Made by a program: the position numbers and the translations under genes. A stretch of DNA of 64,000 nucleotides from G965222505 sp965222505 (GTDB lineage Bacteria; Bacteroidota; Rhodothermia; Rhodothermales; DATKEJ01): assembly GCA_965222505.1 (NCBI GenBank), contig OZ244956.1, positions 5,084,001-5,148,000 on the forward strand. Reading direction: 5' to 3'. Below are positions 50,201 through 56,962 of the stretch, piece by piece. Position 1 is the first letter of the stretch; each line of letters starts with the position of its first letter. The notes beneath the pieces were generated by a model. The model worked only from the letters and a program-made list of their open reading frames with translations. It was not told where the DNA came from and ran no database searches.

Positions 50201-50468
50201 GTGGGAAGGGTACCCGAATCCGTTTCATGGTGCTGTGACGCTCCGGTTTGGATTGAAGGCAGCCGCAGCCGTAGACGTACGCATCTATGATGTAACCGGG
50301 CGGCAGGTCCGGCTGCTGCAACAGTCCTCAGCACGGCCTGCGGGATACCATACCGTCGTTTGGGATGGCCGAGGCATCGACGGCCAGCTGGTCCCGAGTG
50401 GACTTTATTTCGGCGTTTTACGCACGGTCCACACCGTCCGAACCGTACCGCTGACGATTATTCGGTAA
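47259..50468 (+). CDS. Secreted SBBP-repeat/fibronectin III protein with T9SS-type C-terminus (copy 2)
   Basis: This 1069-residue paralog of the preceding gene has the same order of parts: signal peptide (VLFVFITLWGTAASGQ), SBBP-like repeats (DAEGNIYVGGRFKGTSLIGN), a fibronectin type III domain that is almost identical to copy 1, a beta-rich middle and a YPNPFHGAVTLRFGL C-terminal sorting domain ending TVPLTIIR. The two copies are diverged in the N-terminal repeats and in the terminal domain but identical in the shared blocks. The pair may recognise different ligands while keeping one stalk. It is followed after 81 bases by the secretin operon on the same strand, with no visible terminator. 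Confidence 0.85.
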   Translation: MMRIVKQVLFVFITLWGTAASGQDIDFAQALGGASFDSGLGLDIDAEGNIYVGGRFKGTSLIGNTSLVSQDELDIFLAKMDDTGTVEWVNSIGGQEDDLISNLTVDAAGNVYIVGLYRGDVNFDANTRFISDGGGDCYLAKYNTDGILEWVVRGVGNESNAAFDVAVDIEGNAWFTGRFTGTMTVLDAERNQSVVLESAGGTDVYVLKFDPDGALLAFNSAGGPGNDLGNRITTGLGGEVYLGGEFEDTVNFGTDLTSIGGADVFYASLDVDAEPIWVVSEGGQDTDESRGVAVGEDGDLYAIGTFEGTATFGNTTLNSVGDKDIYVGRYDASNGDVEWIIQGGGAQQERVGGIVVADERVYIGGAIQDVATFGSIVHRSAGREDIFAAQLSTDGVVEWFEIGGGALNDRTRRLRVDNQGRLYLTGEFNETATFFDGTSITATGDTDAFLLRIIQPPSIPVPTFPDDGATDQPSTVRLAWEPAAAAQIYRVQYADNSALTNDTQETTTNTELTISDLTPNTTYFWRVRAINDSGSSAFSPLHSFTTSSVTAPSIAHTPVSSPVPANDDLEIAADVTDASGLDQVHLLFQKGGQSSEQTVVMNNSTGDTFVGIIPAAQVNETGLQYRIVAGNNAGLESETGPFALQVQVDDLSTSVATSGKTTESYQLVTVPLLLDNPSARAVFEDDLGTYNTEQWRLFSLGADQQYDEFPNTAAVTPGKGFFLAVAQSGKHFTTGPGMSLSVGEIYSVNLHAGWNLIGNPYAFALNLSNVSMNSGQALDIRTYTGEFQTQTSALQSFVGYAVFANAADQLMFAPQGGNVASAKAEAALAWSVSVVAEGPDGIRDSENVLGVAEGATVEWDEFDRAEAPVIGSFVRLQFPHPEWEAPVYGFTRDVQPAGQENYTWTFTVDTNVPDAPIDLRFEGLDTLPKGIAIQLIDPLTGVRVDLQQQTAYTFVADGTARTFRIEVGPEGEVEVPDVQALWEGYPNPFHGAVTLRFGLKAAAAVDVRIYDVTGRQVRLLQQSSARPAGYHTVVWDGRGIDGQLVPSGLYFGVLRTVHTVRTVPLTIIR

Positions 50469-50549
50469 CCCGAACGGCACAAATCGGCAGAAAATACGCA
50501 TGTCTACATACACGTACGGTCATACCAATCAACGGAAAGGAAAAGGGAC

Positions 50550-52538
50550 ATGCAGCACAGGCAGCGGCTTGTGTATTTATGGTTTGGGGTCGTGTTGCTC
50601 CAGTGGACCGCTGCGGATGCCCGGCAATCTGCAAGGACAGGCCTCGATCAATCCCTTCCCCCAAAGGTTACAGACGATTATGGTACCCTGACCCGCCTCA
50701 ACGTCAAGGATGCCGACTTGCGGGATGTATTGCTGGGTATTGGGCGCGCCCACAACCTGAACCTGGTCGTGGACAATCGGGTGCAACAGTCCATTACCCT
50801 CCGCCTATCGGATCTGCCGGTCCTGAAGGCCCTTACATTCATCTGCTCCGAATACCGGCTTCGCTTGCAACACCGGGGCGATGTGCTGCGGATTACCCCG
50901 GTTCCTGAGCCACCTCCACCACCACCCAAACCGCTGGACGTCTCCTATGCAGACAGCTTGCTCTCGCTGGATGTAACGCAGGCCGATGTACGACGGGTGA
51001 TGCGGAAGATCCAAATGGCCAGTGGAGCCAACATCGTGGTGCGTCAAGGGATCAACGGTACCGTGACTGCCCGGTTGTCTGAGGTGCCGGTCGAGGTTGC
51101 CCTCCGGGCACTCGCTACCAATCATGGCTTTACCCTCCATCAGAAGGAGGGGGTCTACCATGTGGGCCGCGGGGGGGGAGCGCCAACCCAGGACGATGGG
51201 CAAACAGGGGCGTTTTGGGTACAGGTCGATAGCGGGTATGTATCGCTGGATGTTACAGAGGCCCCCATCACACGGGTATTGCAGGTGCTGGGGACCCAGC
51301 TGGAAGGGATCGGGCTGGTGGCCTACATCGCCCCGACCGGGAAGATCTCGGCGCGGGTGCATCGGTTGGGGTTGGAGGAAACCCTGGACCTGTTGCTCAA
51401 GGGTACGGATGCGACGTATCGCAGAGAGGGGACGGTGTACAGCATTGGGCGTAAACAAACGCAGGGAATTGCTTCTACGGTGTTGGTTCGTCTGGATCAT
51501 CTCCGGGCCGATGCGGCTTTGGCGTTGGTCCCCGAATTGCTCAAGGCCGAGGCGGGTATTCAGGTGGTTAAGGAACATAACGGGCTGATGGTCACCGGTT
51601 CCAGCGAGATGATCCGGGAGGTCAGGCGCTTTGTGGAAGAAGTCGATCACCCCACACCCCAAATCCTGATTGAGGCCCTGGTGGTTGATGTCCAATCCAC
51701 AGACCTGTTTGAACTGGGGTTTTCATTTGGCCGAAACCCTGAAACCGCCACCACGGAAGACCTCAGCCGGGGGCGATACGGCTACAGTGAGGGGGATGGT
51801 TTCGACCTGGGCATCAATGGCCCTCGGCTCAATCGGATACTGAACCGGCCCGGATCACTGGGTAACCTGCTGGGCATCCATCAGATCGGGCGCTTGCCGG
51901 ACGATTTCTACTTGCGTTTACACGCCCTCGACCGGGAGGGGAAACTGCGCATCCGTTCCCGTCCACAAGTGGCCACGCTAAATGGTCACAAAGCGAACAT
52001 CAGCATTGGGACGACGCAGTATTATCTACTGAATCAACGGGTCTCTCCATTTCAGCAACCGGGGCAAGTGCCGTTGGTCTCGGAGTCGCAACGGTTTGAG
52101 CGGATTGAGGCCAATGTGAAACTGGAGATCGTGCCGTGGGTCAGCGCATCGGGGGAAGTTACAGCCGAAATTCGCCCCGAGTTCAGTACCCCCGTAGGTG
52201 ATTTTGACCCCGATGTGCCCCCTACCATCAATAGCCGGGTCCTGGAATCCACGGTACGGCTGCGCGATGGTGAAACCATCATCCTGGGCGGACTGATTCG
52301 GGAGGCAGAGGAAGTTCAAGTCCGGAAGGTACCCTTTCTTGGAAGCATCCCGTTGTTGGGGCGGCTGTTTCAAAGTAAAAAGCGGGACACCCTCAAATCT
52401 GAACTGGTCATCTTCATCACACCCTATGTGTTCTACGGAGACCAGGGAGACCCCGGCAAATGGGAGACCCTCCGGCAACGCCTGGATCGTAGCGGTGCCG
52501 ACGCATCAAGGATCGGCTATACACGCCGGGAGGAGTAG
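50550..52538 (+). CDS. Secretin with three N-terminal STN-like domains (PilQ/GspD type)
   Basis: The 662-residue protein has a signal peptide (LVYLWFGVVLLQWTAADA) preceded by a good ribosome site (GGAAAGGAAAAGGGAC). Three tandem STN/N-type domains follow (VKDADLRDVLLGIGRAHN, VTQADVRRVMRKIQ, VTEAPITRVLQVLG), then an N1-like domain (VRLDHLRADAALALVPELL) and the secretin ring (VPFLGSIPLLGRLFQSKK, SELVIFITPYV). It forms a gated outer-membrane channel for a type IV pilus or type II-like exporter. Usual PilQ has AMIN domains; none are seen. It heads a tight operon with PilMN-, PilO- and PilP-like genes. Confidence 0.9.
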   Translation: MQHRQRLVYLWFGVVLLQWTAADARQSARTGLDQSLPPKVTDDYGTLTRLNVKDADLRDVLLGIGRAHNLNLVVDNRVQQSITLRLSDLPVLKALTFICSEYRLRLQHRGDVLRITPVPEPPPPPPKPLDVSYADSLLSLDVTQADVRRVMRKIQMASGANIVVRQGINGTVTARLSEVPVEVALRALATNHGFTLHQKEGVYHVGRGGGAPTQDDGQTGAFWVQVDSGYVSLDVTEAPITRVLQVLGTQLEGIGLVAYIAPTGKISARVHRLGLEETLDLLLKGTDATYRREGTVYSIGRKQTQGIASTVLVRLDHLRADAALALVPELLKAEAGIQVVKEHNGLMVTGSSEMIREVRRFVEEVDHPTPQILIEALVVDVQSTDLFELGFSFGRNPETATTEDLSRGRYGYSEGDGFDLGINGPRLNRILNRPGSLGNLLGIHQIGRLPDDFYLRLHALDREGKLRIRSRPQVATLNGHKANISIGTTQYYLLNQRVSPFQQPGQVPLVSESQRFERIEANVKLEIVPWVSASGEVTAEIRPEFSTPVGDFDPDVPPTINSRVLESTVRLRDGETIILGGLIREAEEVQVRKVPFLGSIPLLGRLFQSKKRDTLKSELVIFITPYVFYGDQGDPGKWETLRQRLDRSGADASRIGYTRREE

Positions 52539-52543
52539 CAGAT

Positions 52544-53935
52544 ATGCGGTTGCCTTTTCTGCAGCGCGATGGGCATGGGCTATACCTCACGCCGTATGCC
52601 GTGCAATGGTGTACCATCCGAACCACACGAAGGGCCCTTATGGTGCGCCACACAGACCGAGAGCCGGTCGTAGACGGGCACGTAGAGGAAGCATTACAAA
52701 AGGTACTGGACCGGTTACCCACCCGCCCAAAATATGTCGTCGCCAACATGGCCCGCCAGCATGTGCGCCATAGGCTCCTTCAGGGGCCGGCTCTGGAGGA
52801 AGAGGAGGCTGTTGCCGCATGGCTGGACGCTGAAGCCCAAAAACAGATTCCGACCGGATGGTCAGCCGGAGCCTATCGGCTTCGGACCACGATACTGGCA
52901 CAGACGGAGGCTTGTACCCGGTGTATCATGGGGCTGGCATCGGAGGGGGCCGTTCAGGCCCGGCTGAAGGTATTGGCTACGGCAGGGCTTCAACCGGCAG
53001 GGCTCGTGAGTGCGGATCTGGCATTGGAGCAGGTGGCCATGTTGGCCCCGGGATTTGCCAATTCGACAACGATAGTCATTGGAGACTATCAAGCCGAAGG
53101 GGTTGCACTCCGGTATGTGGGCGGGCATCTGGAGCAATTCGCCGTCTTAGATGATGAACCCTGGCAGGTGACAGAGGGGGCGCAAACACGTGGACAACTT
53201 CGCTTGCAAGCCGCAAAGGCCCGATGGACAGAGGAAGGTGTGCGTGAGGCAGGGGAAGACGAACGGATTTGTATTGTCTCAGAGGAATCCAAAACCTCGG
53301 AGGCGCTAGGGCCGGCTGCTGCCCTGGCGCTGGTTCATGCACGGGGGACATGGAACGTCTTCGATTTTCTGGATGAAGAAACCGCAGTGCAACGCAGGCA
53401 GGCCGTGGATAAGGATGATGCGAGGCATACCTTATTTGGCATAAGTGGATTGCTGATCTTGTTGGTGGCCGGTTCAATAGGGGGCGAGGTGTGGCTGGAT
53501 CGAAGGCACCAGGCGGTACGTGCGCAGCTTCGGTTAATGGCAGACCAGGTACAGGAAATCGAAGCGGCACGCATCGGATTGGACCAGTTGGAAGCCGATG
53601 TGCGTCAGGCCGAAGAGATGGTGCAGGCGCGTACCCATGTAGCCCACCTGCTTCATGCCATCGGCTCCTGTATCCCCGCCGATGTATGGTTGGATGATCT
53701 CCAACTCGATACCCACACCTCGGGAGATCTGTTGCTTACCATAAACGGTCTGGCCGTTGCTGAAGATCAGGTTGCCCTGTATCTGGATCGGCTAGAACGT
53801 ATCTCTGAAGTTCGTAGTGTCAGGCTGGTGTATACCGAGGTGCAGTCCGCCAGGCGGCTATATCGGGAAGCGGATGTCTCGCAAGGACTTACCTTGACTC
53901 AGTTTGAAATCCGTATGACAACTGGAGGAGAATAG
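52544..53935 (+). CDS. PilM/PilN-like fusion (GspL-like) inner-membrane platform protein
   Basis: The 463-residue protein has a cytoplasmic actin-fold-like first part (about 1-285; TTIVIGDYQAEGVALRYVGG), one membrane helix (LFGISGLLILLVAGSIGGEVWL, about 287-310), and a periplasmic coiled coil and ferredoxin-like domain (IPADVWLDDLQLDTH, DQVALYLDRLERISEVRSV) matching the PilN/Fimbrial-assembly domain. In most T4P loci PilM and PilN are separate; here they are one chain, as in GspL of type II systems. It starts 5 bases after the secretin stop. The actin-like part is weakly conserved, so the PilM assignment is moderate. Confidence 0.72.
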   Translation: MRLPFLQRDGHGLYLTPYAVQWCTIRTTRRALMVRHTDREPVVDGHVEEALQKVLDRLPTRPKYVVANMARQHVRHRLLQGPALEEEEAVAAWLDAEAQKQIPTGWSAGAYRLRTTILAQTEACTRCIMGLASEGAVQARLKVLATAGLQPAGLVSADLALEQVAMLAPGFANSTTIVIGDYQAEGVALRYVGGHLEQFAVLDDEPWQVTEGAQTRGQLRLQAAKARWTEEGVREAGEDERICIVSEESKTSEALGPAAALALVHARGTWNVFDFLDEETAVQRRQAVDKDDARHTLFGISGLLILLVAGSIGGEVWLDRRHQAVRAQLRLMADQVQEIEAARIGLDQLEADVRQAEEMVQARTHVAHLLHAIGSCIPADVWLDDLQLDTHTSGDLLLTINGLAVAEDQVALYLDRLERISEVRSVRLVYTEVQSARRLYREADVSQGLTLTQFEIRMTTGGE

Positions 53936-53937
53936 GT

Positions 53938-54492
53938 ATGGAAAGCGTGTTTTTATGGATAGCGGCCAATCGGTGGCGGGGGATAACAGGAGGTGTGCTT
54001 CTTGCCTTAGGCATGGTGCTGGTAGGTGAAGTGGTACCCCGCTGGATGGAAGTAGGGGCGCAATATCAGGCCGTTCAGACAGACCGTGCACGGATTGCCG
54101 AGGTGGTGACCTGGGAACGGGAAAAGGTTCGGATCGTGCAGCATCGTAGAATGTTGCGTGAGCGATACGACCACCTCTACGTGAGCCTGCCCCATATCGA
54201 TCAGATGTCCGTCATCGTGCGCACCCTGCAACAACATGCCGATTCGGCAGGTGGCGTGTTAACACACATTCGGCCAGGGGAGCGGCTTCAGTATGCAAAC
54301 TTTGACGCGCTTCCGCTTGAGGTTGAACTAGACGGTACCTTTCATAGCATTACGACCTTTGTTAAGCAGGTAGAGTCTGCCCAGTATCTGATCAAAGTGA
54401 GTGCGATAACACTTTCGGCGCCAACACGTTGGCCGGGGCCGGTTCATGCCGTCATAATGGTTCACCTCATCCTCCTTAAAGAAGAGACCTGA
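53938..54492 (+). CDS. PilO/GspM-like inner-membrane protein
   Basis: The 184-residue protein has a short cytoplasmic tail, one membrane helix (ITGGVLLALGMVLVGEVV), a coiled coil and a small C-terminal alpha/beta domain (LEVELDGTFHSITTFVKQVE) like PilO. It would dimerise with the PilN-like domain on the periplasmic side. It starts 2 bases after the upstream stop, and the next gene follows after 2 bases. Confidence 0.72.
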   Translation: MESVFLWIAANRWRGITGGVLLALGMVLVGEVVPRWMEVGAQYQAVQTDRARIAEVVTWEREKVRIVQHRRMLRERYDHLYVSLPHIDQMSVIVRTLQQHADSAGGVLTHIRPGERLQYANFDALPLEVELDGTFHSITTFVKQVESAQYLIKVSAITLSAPTRWPGPVHAVIMVHLILLKEET

Positions 54493-54494
54493 CC

Positions 54495-54989
54495 GTGAAT
54501 TTCCCACATACCCTGGCACCGTCAAACCCCAAACTGCATCGGTTGCTGATGCTGGTGTTGACAGGTGCCGTATGCTGGATCTGGGGCTTCGTGGTGTTGG
54601 AAGTCTTGGCCGTCATTGATACTGAAACCTCTGAAGATACCCTGGAGCCGGTTTCTGTTTTATCGCCCCTTTCCCTACTGGAAGTAGGAGATGGGTCAAT
54701 AGATACAAACTTCAGAAGTCCGTTTATACCCTCTGCCCTGCTCTTTCCTGTTGCTCAAACTACGCAGGAGGAAGCCACGGAAAGGGTTGAGGCAGACCGC
54801 TCAGCCCCACCCGCATTGTTGTTAATAGGGGTCATAAACGATGAGGTTTTATTGCGCGACGGACGGGGCCGTGTACATTACTTGGGCGTTGGGGATACGC
54901 TCTCGGGGGTACGCATTGAGGCGGTCTCAGGAGAAAGTATTCGGCTCTGCTATCGTGCTGAAGTCTATGAACTTCCATTGGGGGGGTAG
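54495..54989 (+). CDS. PilP/GspC-like periplasmic linker protein
   Basis: The 164-residue protein starts at a GTG (54495), 2 bases after the pilO-like stop. It has one membrane helix (LLMLVLTGAVCWIWGFVVLEVL), a flexible linker, and a small C-terminal domain (LLLIGVINDEVLLRDGRGRVHYLGVGDTLSGVRIEAV) of the PilP/GspC homology-region type that contacts the secretin. It closes the operon. No ATPase, prepilin or peptidase gene is in the window, so the motor part lies elsewhere. Confidence 0.68.
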   Translation: MNFPHTLAPSNPKLHRLLMLVLTGAVCWIWGFVVLEVLAVIDTETSEDTLEPVSVLSPLSLLEVGDGSIDTNFRSPFIPSALLFPVAQTTQEEATERVEADRSAPPALLLIGVINDEVLLRDGRGRVHYLGVGDTLSGVRIEAVSGESIRLCYRAEVYELPLGG

Positions 54990-55061
54990 CTTGCAACAGT
55001 GCGTAGGGTGGGGTACTTTCAAAATGATCCTATTGCTCTACCGCCGTAAACCCTTTCCGGC

Positions 55062-56315
55062 ATGTGCGTGCATTTCAAGAAACCTCATGTACTGTGTTTC
55101 ATTACCCTGTGTTTTCTGGCCGGATGGGTTGAAGCCCAACCCGTCGCCTACGTGACCAATGGTGCTGAGGGTACGGTCTCTGTTGTTGAGACCGAAGGGT
55201 ATACAGTCATCCAGACCATTTTGGTCGGCCTGGGACCGGCAGAAATCGTCCTGTCTCCGGATGGTCGATGGGCTTACGTCGCCAACCGGACCGATGGAAC
55301 CGTTGCGGTGATCGAAACGGCGACCAACCTGTTGGAAGAAACGATACCTGTGGGGCAACGGCCCTTCGGCCTTGATGTGACCCCGGACGGCCAATTATTG
55401 CTGGTACCCAGTCAGTTGGATTCGGTGCTCACCAAGATTGCCATTCCGGGCAATCAGGTGATTGGGACCATCCCCGTTCGTTTATTTGCAACGGATGTAC
55501 TGGTGCTACCCGATGGAGAGCATGCGTATGTCTCTAATCAACAGGACAGTTCGCTGGCGATCATCAACGTGAAAACCAACGTCGAAGCAGGGCTTCTTGC
55601 CACCGGCCAGCGGCCCTTTTTTATGGCACTCACGCCTGACGGTGCATTCCTCTATGTGACCAATTCCAGTGATGGCTCTCTGTCTGTCATTGACACGGAC
55701 GGGGGGGGCGTCGTAACCACGTTGGAATTGGGCGGTGGTCCCGGAGGCATCGACATTTCGCCGGATGGGCAGTTTGCGTATATCACAGATCAACTCAACC
55801 AGTTGGTATGGGTTGTGGATACCGCGAACCATGCGGTCGTCAATACGGTGAATGTGGGGGCTACACCGTTTGGAGTGGCCGTTACGCCGGATGGCGCATT
55901 CGTCTTCGTGACCAACATTTCGGACGATACGGTTTCGGTGATAGAAACCGCCGGAAATACGGTTACGACAACCTTTAATGTGGGAGATGGCCCAACCGGC
56001 ATTGGTTTCCTCGGTGATTTGTTGACGGCTACGGAGGATGTGCCGGTGGGGGATGGGGTACAACTGGCCCAGAATTACCCGAATCCCTTTCGCACCAGAA
56101 CGGAGATCACGTTTGAGTTGGCAGAGCCCGCGTGGGTCAACTTAACCGTCTACACCTTGTTGGGCACGGAAGTCAAAACCCTGGTTGATGCCTGGATGGC
56201 CCCCGGAACCTATCGGTTTCCCTGGCAACCCGATAAGTTAGCTTCTGGCACCTACCTGTACCGTCTGGTATACAATGGGAGGGTTCAGGCAGGGAGAGCC
56301 GTTATTGCAAACTAA
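55062..56315 (+). CDS. Secreted YVTN beta-propeller protein with type IX-type C-terminal domain
   Basis: The 417-residue protein has a signal peptide (CFITLCFLAGWVEAQ), about seven 40-residue YVTN repeats (YVTNGAEGTVSVVETEG, YVANRTDGTVAVIETATN, YVTNSSDGSLSVIDTDG) that should form one propeller, and a C-terminal domain starting LAQNYPNPFRTRTEITF and ending VQAGRAVIAN, the type IX secretion sorting fold. It is probably surface-bound or released. It follows the pilus operon on the same strand. Confidence 0.85.
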   Translation: MCVHFKKPHVLCFITLCFLAGWVEAQPVAYVTNGAEGTVSVVETEGYTVIQTILVGLGPAEIVLSPDGRWAYVANRTDGTVAVIETATNLLEETIPVGQRPFGLDVTPDGQLLLVPSQLDSVLTKIAIPGNQVIGTIPVRLFATDVLVLPDGEHAYVSNQQDSSLAIINVKTNVEAGLLATGQRPFFMALTPDGAFLYVTNSSDGSLSVIDTDGGGVVTTLELGGGPGGIDISPDGQFAYITDQLNQLVWVVDTANHAVVNTVNVGATPFGVAVTPDGAFVFVTNISDDTVSVIETAGNTVTTTFNVGDGPTGIGFLGDLLTATEDVPVGDGVQLAQNYPNPFRTRTEITFELAEPAWVNLTVYTLLGTEVKTLVDAWMAPGTYRFPWQPDKLASGTYLYRLVYNGRVQAGRAVIAN

Positions 56316-56319
56316 AAAC

Positions 56320-56955
56320 ATGAAGGATTGGGAAGCGGCGTTTGCTGCATTTCTTCAGGCTGAAGGGTTCCACGACGCTTCGCACGACCTGGAACATATT
56401 CGGCGGGTGGTTCACAACGCCAAACGGATTGGCAGGGCAGAGCAGGCCAACCTAAACGTTGTGATTCCGGCAGCCTGGTTGCATGATTGCGTAATGGTCG
56501 AAAAAAATGCCCCCGATCGCGCACAAGCCTCCACCATGGCTGCCGAGCACGCAACCCGGTTTCTACATTCAGTTGGTTATCCTGAGCACCATATCCGTCC
56601 CATCGCCCATGCCATTCAGGCCCACAGTTTCTCAGCAGGGATTCCACCTGAAACCCTGGAAGCTAAGGTTGTGCAAGATGCCGACCGGCTGGATGCCCTG
56701 GGGGCCATGGGGTTAGCCCGGTGCTTCATGGTCGGAGAACGCCTTGGCTTGTCCGTCTATCATCCCACAGATCCATTCGCCCAGGCCCGAATGCCCAACG
56801 ATAAACAGTACATCATCGACCATTTCTACGTCAAGCTCCTCAAGCTCCCCGGCACGATGCAAACCGCAACCGGCCGGGCAGATGCCCAACGCCGCGCCGA
56901 ATGGCTCACGGCGTTCCTTGATGCATTAGCAGAAGAGTTGGAAATTGGTGATTGA
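56320..56955 (+). CDS. HD-domain phosphohydrolase
   Basis: From ATG 56320 (MKDWEAAFAAFL) the protein has 211 residues with the HD-domain metal ligands: HDLEHIRRVV (first His), AAWLHDCV (HD pair) and VQDADRLDALGAMG (last Asp). It matches the small HD phosphohydrolases (YedJ-like) that act on nucleotides or phosphate esters; the substrate is unknown. It starts 4 bases after the propeller gene and is convergent with the S9 peptidase gene, 7 bases apart. Confidence 0.88.
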   Translation: MKDWEAAFAAFLQAEGFHDASHDLEHIRRVVHNAKRIGRAEQANLNVVIPAAWLHDCVMVEKNAPDRAQASTMAAEHATRFLHSVGYPEHHIRPIAHAIQAHSFSAGIPPETLEAKVVQDADRLDALGAMGLARCFMVGERLGLSVYHPTDPFAQARMPNDKQYIIDHFYVKLLKLPGTMQTATGRADAQRRAEWLTAFLDALAEELEIGD

Positions 56956-56962
56956 TAATTTC

